From assembly GCF_002483205.1 (NCBI RefSeq), contig NZ_DLHM01000003.1:124001-188000 (forward strand): a stretch of 64,000 nucleotides of DNA. The letters are read 5' to 3'. How positions within the stretch are numbered: the stretch's first letter is position 1; every line of letters begins with the position of its first letter. Shown one piece after another: positions 26,068-34,131 of the stretch. The notes below the pieces were generated by a model that was not told the origin of the DNA, ran no database searches, and saw only the letters and a list, made by a program, of their open reading frames with translations. Source of the stretch: Flavihumibacter sp. UBA7668. Lineage in GTDB: Bacteria > Bacteroidota > Bacteroidia > Chitinophagales > Chitinophagaceae. A program made the position numbers and the translations under genes.

Positions 26068-26700
26068 TTAATCATTCAGGTTTTTAATAAAGTTTTCGAT
26101 CAGATTTAAATCTTTGACTCCCGGACTCGATTCAAACCTGCTGTTAATATCAATAGCGAAAAGCCCTTTTGCTTCCGGTTGGGTTGCAAATTCTTTAAGC
26201 GCCTGTTCGTCTCCCGGCTCTATGCCTCCACTTAGAAAATAGGGTTTTCCAATATGTTGGGATTTTAGCATGGTCCAATCAAATTTTTTACCTGTTCCAC
26301 CATAACCAACGCCCATGGTATCAAACAGAAACATATCACATACATCAAGATAAGGTCGTACCATCCATTCAATGCTGTCGTTTTCGCTTAACCGAAACGC
26401 TTTCACTACAGAAACATAATCAGCAATGCGTTCACAATATTTTGGTGTTTCATCTCCATGTAACTGAACCATATGCAGCCGGCATTCATCCACCATCTGA
26501 ATCACTTCTTCTACTCCGGAGTTTACAAACACACCTACTTTGTTGATCTTCTTTTCTTTTTTCAAATCGGTAGTAGTAAGATGTCTTAATACATACCTCG
26601 GACTCTTTGGATAAAATATAAAGCCGGCAAAGGTTGCACCCAGGTCTTCCAACTGGTCTACCTGCTGTAGCTGGGTCATGCCGCATACTTTTACTCTCAT
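26068..26700 (-). CDS. trpF: Phosphoribosylanthranilate isomerase
   Basis: A 210-residue TIM barrel with the catalytic cysteine in K-V-C-G-M-T and the aspartate in L-F-D-T-M-G, followed by G-G-T-G-K-K-F-D-W. It converts phosphoribosylanthranilate to CdRP. It is separated from trpC by 61 bp, the longest gap in this part of the operon, in which I see no hairpin. Confidence 0.95.
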   Translation of the reverse strand: MRVKVCGMTQLQQVDQLEDLGATFAGFIFYPKSPRYVLRHLTTTDLKKEKKINKVGVFVNSGVEEVIQMVDECRLHMVQLHGDETPKYCERIADYVSVVKAFRLSENDSIEWMVRPYLDVCDMFLFDTMGVGYGGTGKKFDWTMLKSQHIGKPYFLSGGIEPGDEQALKEFATQPEAKGLFAIDINSRFESSPGVKDLNLIENFIKNLND

Positions 26701-26761
26701 GGGTTGCTCTGCATTTTAAGTGTTAAGATTCTGCCAGTGTATCAGACTGGTTGATTCAGTT

Positions 26762-27550
26762 TTATGCGTTATTATTTAGTTCATTTATAAACTGTTCAAA
26801 TGATTTTGCAGGATTTGATGCTTTCATAAATTGCTCACCAATTAAAAATCCATCAAAGCCATTTTTCTTGAACAATTGGATCATTTCAACTTTATCAATT
26901 CCGCTTTCTGCAACCTTCAAACAATTTGGAGGTAGTTTGGATGCCATTTCCAGGCTCTTTTCTATGTTTACCTCAAATGTTTTCAGGTTGCGATTATTGA
27001 TTCCAACAATTGGCGTGAATTCTCCAACATGTTTTAATTCTTCTTCATCGTGCAGTTCAAGCAATACGCTTAAGCCTAATTCTTTTGCCAGTTTTGATAA
27101 TTCATACACTTCGGTTGGCTTCAGACATGCGGCAATCAATAAGATAATATCGGCTCCCATCGCTTTGGCTTCATAAACCTGATATGAATCAATCATAAAA
27201 TCTTTTCGAAGCAATGGAATATCCAGTTGGCGAGCAGCTTCCAGGTCCTGAGCCGATCCTCCAAAAAATTGTTCATCTGTTAATACGGAAATGGCAGAAG
27301 CCCCGAATCTGGCATAGGCACCGGTAACCTGCGTAACATCTGCATTACTATTAATGTTCCCTTTAGAAGGTGATTTTCTCTTAAACTCAGCAATAATTCC
27401 GGTTTTATCCGGGTTCTTCAGAAAGCTGGCTAGTGATAAAGGCGTACGTTGAAAAAATGCTTTCTTTTCGAGTGCATTCAATGGCGTAGTTTTTTTTCGC
27501 TCTTCAACTTCAATTCGCTTGGCAGCAATTATGGTATTCAGAATATTCAT
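26762..27550 (-). CDS. trpC: Indole-3-glycerol phosphate synthase
   Basis: A 262-residue TIM barrel with I-I-A-E-F-K-R-K-S-P-S-K-G (catalytic and substrate-binding lysines near 55) and G-I-N-N-R-N-L-K-T-F, both diagnostic for TrpC. The ATG directly follows the trpD stop (TAAATG), so it is coupled with trpD. Confidence 0.96.
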   Translation of the reverse strand: MNILNTIIAAKRIEVEERKKTTPLNALEKKAFFQRTPLSLASFLKNPDKTGIIAEFKRKSPSKGNINSNADVTQVTGAYARFGASAISVLTDEQFFGGSAQDLEAARQLDIPLLRKDFMIDSYQVYEAKAMGADIILLIAACLKPTEVYELSKLAKELGLSVLLELHDEEELKHVGEFTPIVGINNRNLKTFEVNIEKSLEMASKLPPNCLKVAESGIDKVEMIQLFKKNGFDGFLIGEQFMKASNPAKSFEQFINELNNNA

Positions 27551-28543
27551 TTATTGCAATTCAACTAGTTTTTTAAGTGCATTTCTTGCTTTTCCACTTT
27601 CGAGGCTATCAACTGCGGCGCTATAGGCTGCTTCAAAACTGTTATACTGTCCGGTACTTTTAAGTGCCATGGCGGCATTTGCCAAAACCACAGCATTTTG
27701 AGCCCAACTACCCTTACCATCCAGGATTTTCAGGAAAATTTTAGCAGCTTCTTCCACCGAATTTCCACCATAAATATCGGAAGGCTGAACCGTTCTTTTG
27801 CCCACCTGCTCGGGAGTCAGTAATTCTTCCCCTGCGTTGGTGATTATTTTGGTGTCGGCAGTAAGGGAAATTTCGTCGTATCCATCCAGACTGTGGATAA
27901 TGGTAAATTGTCCGCCAGTTTGTTGCAGCAGATAATTATAAACCCTTGCCATTTCAAGATTATATACGCCTACCACCTGATAAGCGGGATCAGCCGGATT
28001 AACCATTGGTCCAAGCATATTAAAAAAAGTACGCATACCCAGGTTTTTCCGGATTGGCCCCACGACTTTTAGGGCTGGATGAAATAAGGGGGCATGTAGG
28101 AAACAGATATTTGCCACATCGATTTCTTTTTGCAGCGCGTCGTTCCCACTTTTAAAACGATACCCCAATTGTTCCATTACATTGGAAGCACCACTAATGG
28201 AGGAAGCTCCATAGTTTCCATGTTTGGCTACTTTTTGTCCCGCTCCGGCAACCACAAAACAGGCAAGGGTGGAAATATTAAAGGTATTTTTTCCATCACC
28301 TCCGGTGCCAACTATATCCACTACTTTTTCGCCATTGAGATGGACCCTCACACAGAGTTCCAATAAGGCATCCCGAAAGCCCTGCAATTCTTCTATGGTC
28401 ACACTTCGCATCAGATAAACCGTCATAAACGAAGTGATTTCATGTTCATTATAAAGACCTTTGCCAATATTCAGCAATACTTCCTTCGCCATCTCCCTTG
28501 TCAGGGCTTTGTGCTCGAATAAAAATTGTAATATTTTTTTCAT
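27551..28543 (-). CDS. trpD: Anthranilate phosphoribosyltransferase
   Basis: The 330-residue protein has the PRPP-binding motif G-T-G-G-D-G-K-N-T-F-N-I-S-T and the K-H-G-N anthranilate-site motif, as in TrpD. It is monofunctional, not fused with TrpG. Upstream, a 75-bp gap containing the CTTTCAC heptamer array separates it from trpG. Confidence 0.97.
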   Translation of the reverse strand: MKKILQFLFEHKALTREMAKEVLLNIGKGLYNEHEITSFMTVYLMRSVTIEELQGFRDALLELCVRVHLNGEKVVDIVGTGGDGKNTFNISTLACFVVAGAGQKVAKHGNYGASSISGASNVMEQLGYRFKSGNDALQKEIDVANICFLHAPLFHPALKVVGPIRKNLGMRTFFNMLGPMVNPADPAYQVVGVYNLEMARVYNYLLQQTGGQFTIIHSLDGYDEISLTADTKIITNAGEELLTPEQVGKRTVQPSDIYGGNSVEEAAKIFLKILDGKGSWAQNAVVLANAAMALKSTGQYNSFEAAYSAAVDSLESGKARNALKKLVELQ

Positions 28544-28555
28544 TGATTTGTTTTT

Positions 28556-28618
28556 TCACCTTTCACCTTTCACCTTTCACGTTTCACCTTTCACCTTTCA
28601 CCTTTCACGTTTCACCTT
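28556..28618. repeat. CTTTCAC heptamer array inside the trp operon
   Basis: About eight consecutive CTTTCAC/GTTTCAC heptamers fill nearly the whole trpG-trpD gap. Two copies carry the variant GTTTCAC, spaced four units apart. The array does not interrupt either gene but lies within the operon transcript. Confidence 0.8.
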
Positions 28619-29197
28619 CTATCCCAGCCAGTTGCGAAGCATTTTCTCTCCTTCCGGAGTCAGTACACTTTCCGGATGAAACTGTACGCCCTGTACATCA
28701 AATTCTTTATGTCGCAGTCCCATTATCTGGCCATTGTTATCGAGTGCAGTAATTTCAAAACAGTCGGGCAATTCTTTTTCACTTACCACCCAGGAATGGT
28801 ATCGTCCAACTTCTATCATTGCTGGCAAATCGGTGAAAACATCCTGTTTAGCCAGTACACGGTCTGGTGTCTGAAAAATGGGAGTAGCTACTCCATGATA
28901 AACAGTGGAAAGATTGATCAGTTTGCCTCCGAATGCCTGACCGATAGCCTGATGACCGAGACAAACACCCAGAATTGATTTGGTGGAAGCATACTGCTTA
29001 ATTAAGGGCAATAAAAGTCCGGCTTCTTCCGGAATACCCGGACCAGGAGATAATATTATTTTATCATAGTCCTGCGCTTTTTCCAATGGCAGCTGATCAT
29101 TTCGTACCACATCCACTTTTTCGCCGGTAATTTTTTCAACAAGATGAACCAGATTATAGGTAAAGGAATCGTAATTATCGAACACTAATATTTTCAT
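28619..29197 (-). CDS. trpG: Anthranilate synthase glutaminase component
   Basis: Class I amidotransferase with F-D-N-Y-D-S-F-T-Y-N at the N-terminus, the nucleophile in G-V-C-L-G-H-Q and the His-Glu pair in Q-F-H-P-E-S. The ATG giving M-K-I-L-V-F-D-N-Y is the family start. The longer frame from 29248 would overlap the trpE end and is rejected. It may also serve as PabA, since no separate pabA is visible here. Confidence 0.96.
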   Translation of the reverse strand: MKILVFDNYDSFTYNLVHLVEKITGEKVDVVRNDQLPLEKAQDYDKIILSPGPGIPEEAGLLLPLIKQYASTKSILGVCLGHQAIGQAFGGKLINLSTVYHGVATPIFQTPDRVLAKQDVFTDLPAMIEVGRYHSWVVSEKELPDCFEITALDNNGQIMGLRHKEFDVQGVQFHPESVLTPEGEKMLRNWLG

Positions 29198-29228
29198 AAT
29201 TGAATAGTATTGGGCGGTAGGTGATCGT

Positions 29229-30659
29229 TTAGCTGATGGATTGTGCAAGGAGGATCGCTTTTTTCAAGGCGCCTAGTTTATTATTTACTTCCTGCAATTC
29301 ACTGGCAGGCTGACTGGCGGCTACCACACCGGCTCCGGCCTGATAGGTTAGTGTATTATTGCGACTAAGGAATGTACGGATCATAATGGCATGATTGCAG
29401 CTTCCATTAAAACCCATGAATCCCAGTGCGCCACCATAATAGGATCTTGCGGTTGGTTCGAATTCATCTATTAATTGCATAGCCCTGATTTTTGGAGCGC
29501 CACTAAGTGTCCCTGCAGGGAATGATTTTGCCAAAAGCGTAAAAGGATTGGTATCTTTTGGAACCCTTCCCACCACTTCACTAACGAGGTGAATTACGTG
29601 AGAAAAATATTGAACCTGTTTATAATGGGCTACTTCAACCTGATCACAGATTCGGCTGAGATCATTCCTTGCCAGATCAACCAGCATAACATGTTCGGCA
29701 TTTTCTTTTTCATCAGAAAGCAGGCGTTCTGTTTCCTGTTGATCCAGCTCATCATCTCCGCTTCGTTTGTAAGTTCCGGCAATCGGATGTACTACTGCTT
29801 TGCCGTTGTTGATAATAAGTTGTGATTCAGGTGAGGAGCCCATCAGTTTATAATCCCCATAATCAAAAAAGAAAAGATAAGGTGAGGGATTGATGCTTCT
29901 CAGGGCACGATACACATTAAATTCATCCCCTCTGAATCCCTGACGGAACCTGCGGCTCAGAACGATCTGAAATACATCACCACGATAACAGGAAGCGATT
30001 CCTTTTTGGACCATATCCAGATAAGCAGCATCCTGCATATTGGATGATTCATCGCCGTCCGTCTGAAAGGGATAAACCGGCACATCCTTACTCCGGATGA
30101 GTGATTCAACCATGGCCAGATCCGATTCAATTCCCTCCATTTTATTTTCGCAGAGGTATAATTCGTCTTTGAAATGATTGATGGCTATAACGTATTGATA
30201 TAACCGGTATCGCATGAGCGGAATGGATGTTTCATTTGTTTTGCGATCCTGAAACCCGATGGTATCGAAAAACTGAACGGCATCATAGGTAGTATATCCG
30301 TAGAGGCCCTGGGCGAAAGCCTGAATTTTATCCGGTTTATGAGCAACTTCAAACCGCTGCATGAAATTCCAGAGTTGTGCAGGCACTTCTTCCGGTTGAT
30401 TGATTGTAACGCGTTCCGGTGTTTGTCCGGGATACTTATATTCTATACTTTTCAGTGAGCTGATTTCCATTCCGCCAATGGCATTGATGCAGATGAAGGA
30501 ATAGCTGTTATCAGCAGCGTGGTGATCGGTGCTTTCCAGCAGGATGGTATCCCTGAACCGATCCCGGAGACGCAGGTAAATTCCAACAGGAGTATACACA
30601 TCTGCCAGCATGGTTTTCACCGTTGTTTCAAGTTGAATCTTCTTTTTTTCGTTCGCCAT
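29229..30659 (-). CDS. trpE: Anthranilate synthase component I
   Basis: A 476-residue chorismate-binding enzyme. The N-terminal L-L-E-S motif (residues 40-43) is the tryptophan feedback site, so the enzyme is probably inhibited by Trp. The C-terminal half has the chorismate site, including F-P-A-G-T-L-S-G-A-P-K. It is the first structural gene of the trp operon and lies directly behind a leader peptide and terminator, so both enzyme activity and transcription respond to tryptophan. Confidence 0.97.
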   Translation of the reverse strand: MANEKKKIQLETTVKTMLADVYTPVGIYLRLRDRFRDTILLESTDHHAADNSYSFICINAIGGMEISSLKSIEYKYPGQTPERVTINQPEEVPAQLWNFMQRFEVAHKPDKIQAFAQGLYGYTTYDAVQFFDTIGFQDRKTNETSIPLMRYRLYQYVIAINHFKDELYLCENKMEGIESDLAMVESLIRSKDVPVYPFQTDGDESSNMQDAAYLDMVQKGIASCYRGDVFQIVLSRRFRQGFRGDEFNVYRALRSINPSPYLFFFDYGDYKLMGSSPESQLIINNGKAVVHPIAGTYKRSGDDELDQQETERLLSDEKENAEHVMLVDLARNDLSRICDQVEVAHYKQVQYFSHVIHLVSEVVGRVPKDTNPFTLLAKSFPAGTLSGAPKIRAMQLIDEFEPTARSYYGGALGFMGFNGSCNHAIMIRTFLSRNNTLTYQAGAGVVAASQPASELQEVNNKLGALKKAILLAQSIS

Positions 30660-30683
30660 AATGATTGGTTTCCAACAAAAATT

Positions 30684-30710
30684 AAAAAACCCCGATGGTG
30701 TACATCGGGG
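30684..30710 (-). terminator. trp attenuator terminator hairpin
   Basis: On the minus strand a perfect 8-bp stem CCCCGATG/CATCGGGG (30703-30710 with 30690-30697) with a 5-base loop is followed by TTTTTT and then AATTTTTG. It lies between the Trp leader peptide and trpE. The leader segment CGGGGT (30753-30758) can pair with GCCCCG at the hairpin base (30706-30711, one G-U), giving a competing antiterminator. Confidence 0.88.
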
Positions 30711-30745
30711 CTTTGATTATGTTCTACTATTCTATAGATACAGCA

Positions 30746-30808
30746 TTACAATACCCCGTAAGAGTTTGTATGCCACCACCACTGAATAGATTGAATGTTT
30801 TTGTTCAT
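30746..30808 (-). CDS. trpL: trp operon leader peptide with three consecutive Trp codons
   Basis: A 20-codon frame, M-N-K-N-I-Q-S-I-Q-W-W-W-H-T-N-S-Y-G-V-L then TAA. Codons 10-12 are TGG TGG TGG (30773-30781). Just after them an imperfect stem can form between 30766-30772 (CATACAA) and 30744-30751 (TTGTAATG), enclosing the antiterminator arm CGGGGT in its loop. A ribosome stalled on the Trp codons would block this stem and allow antitermination. The mechanism is inferred by analogy with enterobacterial trpL. Confidence 0.92.
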   Translation of the reverse strand: MNKNIQSIQWWWHTNSYGVL

Positions 30809-30815
30809 GAGACTA

Positions 30816-30847
30816 CAAATATGCAACAGCAAATTGGAATGAACAAA
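30816..30847 (-). promoter_or_regulatory. Candidate promoter of the trp leader
   Basis: On the minus strand TTTG (30844-30847) and CATATTTG (30816-30823, one mismatch to TAnnTTTG) are separated by 20 bp, the Bacteroidota promoter arrangement. The trpL ATG lies only 7 nt after the -7 box, so the leader mRNA would have a 5' untranslated region of a few bases at most. Confidence 0.6.
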
Positions 30848-30881
30848 AGTTTTTTGTGTAGCTTTCTGAAAATATCCTGTT

Positions 30882-31166
30882 ATGCTAATACATCATACAC
30901 AAAAAGAAGGTAAGGGTGTTTTTTTTGTAGGGGAAGATGATGTACCACTGGCGGAGTTGGTATATACAAAACCTGCATTCGACAAGATGATTCTTGAGCA
31001 TACGGAAGTTTCGGAAGAGTTGAAAGGGCAGAATATTGGCTACCAATTAGTAGAAACAGCGGTTGATTACGCGCGTCATCATAATATGAAAATTCTGCCA
31101 CTTTGCCCCTTCGCCAATGCAGTTTTTAAGAAAAAACCAGAATATCAGGATGTTTTAATGGATTAA
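30882..31166 (+). CDS. Small GNAT-type N-acetyltransferase (PF14542-like)
   Basis: The 94-residue protein follows the short GNAT family typified by YjdJ: a D-H/E-H-T-E-V-S-E-E-L-K-G-Q-N-I-G motif (about 39-54), V-E-T-A-V-D-Y-A-R, and the C-terminal P-L-C-P-F-A-N-A-V-F. This family lacks the usual N-terminal GNAT half and its substrate is unknown. It is divergent from trpE and 16 nt upstream of the NAD(P)-binding gene. Confidence 0.88.
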   Translation: MLIHHTQKEGKGVFFVGEDDVPLAELVYTKPAFDKMILEHTEVSEELKGQNIGYQLVETAVDYARHHNMKILPLCPFANAVFKKKPEYQDVLMD

Positions 31167-31182
31167 CTAAATCAGCAATTTT

Positions 31183-31812
31183 ATGAAACTGGTCATTTTT
31201 GGAGCAACCGGACAGGTAGGTAAATACCTTGTTCAACAAGGGTTATTAATGGGTCATCAGGTACGCGCATTCGGAAGGAATGTGCATGAATTACCCGATG
31301 AAAATCATTTATTGGAAAAAATTAAGGGAGCGGTATTTGATCCGGGGGAAGTATTTTCTGCACTTCAGGGAACCGATGCGGTCCTGAGTGCATTGGGAGG
31401 CAGTTTTGATGGAACAGACAAGACCCGGTCTTTGGGGATAAAGAACATAATTACACAAATGAAAGCCGCCGGAGTAAAACGGATTGTTGCATTGGGTGGA
31501 GCTGGGATATTGGATCATCCGGAAGGCGGATTGGCGATCGACCATGAATCCTATCCCCCTGAATATGTGCCGGTTGGAAGGGAGCATCAGAAAGCCTGGG
31601 AGGCGTTGCGTGATTCCGGGCTGGACTGGACCTTTGTATGTTCACCGGACATTATCAATGCGGAGGTGAGCGGGAAGTTTTTAACCGCTGTGAATCAACT
31701 GCCGGAGGGAGGAAAAGGCACTATCAATGCCGGCGACCTGGCACTCTGTATGCTGCAGGAACTGGACAAAAACTCCCATCTCAGGGAACGCATTGGAATT
31801 TCCAACGTTTAG
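31183..31812 (+). CDS. NAD(P)-binding SDR-like protein
   Basis: A 209-residue Rossmann protein with the N-terminal dinucleotide motif F-G-A-T-G-Q-V-G-K (residues 5-13) and a V-L-S-A-L-G-G block near residue 67, typical of atypical SDR/NmrA-like or flavin-reductase-like proteins (BVR-B type). No catalytic YxxxK is evident. The substrate is unknown. With the small GNAT it forms a two-gene plus-strand unit wedged between the trp and his operons. Confidence 0.85.
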   Translation: MKLVIFGATGQVGKYLVQQGLLMGHQVRAFGRNVHELPDENHLLEKIKGAVFDPGEVFSALQGTDAVLSALGGSFDGTDKTRSLGIKNIITQMKAAGVKRIVALGGAGILDHPEGGLAIDHESYPPEYVPVGREHQKAWEALRDSGLDWTFVCSPDIINAEVSGKFLTAVNQLPEGGKGTINAGDLALCMLQELDKNSHLRERIGISNV

Positions 31813-31915
31813 GTGTCAGACAGGTGTTAGAACGTTGTTAGAGAGGTGTCAGACAGGTGTTAGAACACTATTCTAACTCGTATCTGACACCTATTCCAAC
31901 ACCTGTCTGACGTCT
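31811..31915. repeat. Nested inverted repeat between convergent genes
   Basis: A 22-base unit beginning GGTGTCAGACAGGTG occurs twice in direct orientation (31812-31833, 31845-31866) and is followed by its inverted copies. The inner hairpin 31844-31892 has a perfect 10-bp stem, a 5x5 internal loop, and a perfect 7-bp stem closed by CACTA. The outer arms 31811-31833 and 31893-31915 match at 19 of 23 positions. It fills the gap between the SDR gene stop and the hisB stop and could act as a bidirectional terminator, but it lacks U-runs. Confidence 0.8.
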
Positions 31916-31916
31916 A

Positions 31917-33062
31917 TTAGAGAACACCTTTGGTGGAAGGCAGGTAGTTCGAGAAGGGATCACGTTTTACCGCCATGCGGATAGCTTTGGCAAATGCCTT
32001 GAAAATAGCTTCAATTTTATGGTGTTCATTTTCACCCCGGCAATAAATGTTTAGGTTGCACTTCGCGGCATCGCTGAAGGATTTAAAGAAATGAAAGAAC
32101 ATTTCGGTTGGCATCTCCCCTATTTTTTCCCGCTTGAATTCGGCATCCCAAACCAGCCAGTTTCGCCCACCAAAATCGATCAGCACCTTGGCTTCCGCCT
32201 CATCCATCGGCAAGGCAAATCCATACCGTTCGAGTCCGCGTTTATCAGCCAGCACCCGGGAAAAAGCTTCGCCCAAAGCTATACCTGTATCTTCAATTGT
32301 ATGGTGTTCATCAATATGTAAATCTCCCCTGGTTTCAACCACCAGGTCTAATTTCCCATGCCGGGCGATCTGATCCAGCATATGATCGAAAAATCCGAGT
32401 CCCGTTGAAATCTCCGCTTTGCCGGAACCATCCAGATTCAATACCACCCTGATTTTTGTTTCATTCGTATTCCGTACCTGCTCCACCTGGCGCAGGCCCA
32501 GTTTAAGGAACGCATAAATTTCTCCCCAATCACAGGATTCCAGCGCTACCGTTGTTCCCCTCAACTCTGCAGCTTTGTCTTTAATCTCCGCTCCACCCAA
32601 TTCTGGATCCATGTTCAACCAGATCGCCTTACAACCCATATTTTTCGCGAGCTGAACATCCGTTATCCGATCGCCGATCACAAAGGAATTAGCCAGATCA
32701 TAGTCCGGATTATTCATATAATGCGTCACCATTCCAATACCCGGTTTCCTTGTCGGCAGGTTTTCATGGGGGTAACTCCGGTCAATCAAAACCTCCTTAA
32801 AACAGATCCCTTCCCCTTCCAGACTTTTCATTACCAGGTTATGCAATGGCCAGAAAGTATCTTCGGGAAAAGTTGCAGTACCCAACCCATCCTGATTCGT
32901 AATCATGACCAGTTCATAATCCAGCTCACGGGCAATGCGCCCCATGAATTCAAACATTTTAGGATAAAATGTCAGTTTGTCGAAAGAATCCAGTTGATAA
33001 GTTGGAGGCGCCTCATTAATCAGAGTGCCATCGCGATCAATAAACAAAACGCGTTTAGCCAT
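31917..33062 (-). CDS. hisB: Bifunctional histidinol-phosphatase / imidazoleglycerol-phosphate dehydratase
   Basis: The N-terminal HAD-type phosphatase (about 1-165) has the nucleophile motif F-I-D-R-D-G-T-L. The C-terminal dehydratase (about 190-381) has the manganese-ligand motifs F-F-D-H-M-L-D-Q-I-A-R-H-G and D-E-H-H-T-I-E-D. It supplies two non-consecutive steps, IGP dehydration and histidinol-phosphate hydrolysis. It is the last gene of the hisGDCB unit, starting 22 nt after hisC. Confidence 0.97.
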   Translation of the reverse strand: MAKRVLFIDRDGTLINEAPPTYQLDSFDKLTFYPKMFEFMGRIARELDYELVMITNQDGLGTATFPEDTFWPLHNLVMKSLEGEGICFKEVLIDRSYPHENLPTRKPGIGMVTHYMNNPDYDLANSFVIGDRITDVQLAKNMGCKAIWLNMDPELGGAEIKDKAAELRGTTVALESCDWGEIYAFLKLGLRQVEQVRNTNETKIRVVLNLDGSGKAEISTGLGFFDHMLDQIARHGKLDLVVETRGDLHIDEHHTIEDTGIALGEAFSRVLADKRGLERYGFALPMDEAEAKVLIDFGGRNWLVWDAEFKREKIGEMPTEMFFHFFKSFSDAAKCNLNIYCRGENEHHKIEAIFKAFAKAIRMAVKRDPFSNYLPSTKGVL

Positions 33063-33084
33063 ACCGGTTAGTTATGAATTGAAA

Positions 33085-34131
33085 TTAATTAAACTGTTTT
33101 AACGCCTCCAGCAATTCGGTATTTTCTCTCTCTGTGCCAACAGTTATCCGCAAACAATCGTTACACAAAACAACCGAAGAACGATCCCGTACCACAATTC
33201 CATTATCTAATAAATACTGATAAATTTTACGTGCATCGCTTACCTGCACAAGCAGAAAATTGGCATCAGAAGGATACACTTTTTTTACCAGACTCAGGGA
33301 AGGAAGTTCCTTTTCCAGCCGCCCCCGCTCCTGTACCAGCACCCGAATCATTTCATTTACCTGCTCAACTTCTTCCAGTGCTTTCAATGCAAGTTCCTGC
33401 GAAGCCTGATTGATATTATAGGGCGGCTTCACTTTATTCATTATTTCAATAATTTCTCTGGAAGCAAATGCCATTCCAACCCTTAATGCAGCTAATCCCC
33501 AGGCTTTGGATAAGGTTTGCAAGACAACCAGATTTGGAAATTCTGCAAGATCCGGTACATAAGAGCGCTGACGCGAAAAATTAATATAGGCTTCATCCAT
33601 CACCACCAAACCAAAATAATTATTCAGCAAAGCTTCAACAGCACCACGTTCAAGCGAATTGCCTGTTGGATTATTGGGCGAACATAAAAAGATAATCTTG
33701 GTGAAATCATCCACTGCTTCCTCCAAAGCTGGCAAATCAAGTTGGAAATCCGGTGTCAGCGGCACTTTCTTCACTTTTACATTATTGATGTTCGCACTCA
33801 CTTCATACATGCCGTAGGTAGGTGGTACAATCACGATATTATCCATACCCGGTTCACAAAATGTACGTATCAATACATCTATGCATTCATCACTTCCATT
33901 ACCCAGAAAAATATGACCGGGATCCACCCCTTTAATAGCTGATATTTTTTCTTTTACCGCCCATTGCAACGGATCTGGATACCGATTGTACCATTTCAGT
34001 AAGGGGGAACCCAATGAATTTTCATTGGCATCAAGATATACGCGTGCGTTTCCTTTAAATTCATCCCTGGCTGATGAATATGGTACGAGATCGCGAATAT
34101 TTGGTCGTACTAATTCGTTTAGATTAAACAT
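33085..34131 (-). CDS. hisC: Histidinol-phosphate aminotransferase
   Basis: A 348-residue fold-type I PLP enzyme. The Schiff-base lysine is in T-L-S-K-A-W-G-L, with N-P-T-G (about 155) and D-E-A-Y-I-N-F near residue 178. It converts imidazole-acetol phosphate to histidinol phosphate. Its start overlaps the hisD end by 8 nt, which supports assignment as HisC over other class I/II aminotransferases. Confidence 0.95.
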   Translation of the reverse strand: MFNLNELVRPNIRDLVPYSSARDEFKGNARVYLDANENSLGSPLLKWYNRYPDPLQWAVKEKISAIKGVDPGHIFLGNGSDECIDVLIRTFCEPGMDNIVIVPPTYGMYEVSANINNVKVKKVPLTPDFQLDLPALEEAVDDFTKIIFLCSPNNPTGNSLERGAVEALLNNYFGLVVMDEAYINFSRQRSYVPDLAEFPNLVVLQTLSKAWGLAALRVGMAFASREIIEIMNKVKPPYNINQASQELALKALEEVEQVNEMIRVLVQERGRLEKELPSLSLVKKVYPSDANFLLVQVSDARKIYQYLLDNGIVVRDRSSVVLCNDCLRITVGTERENTELLEALKQFN

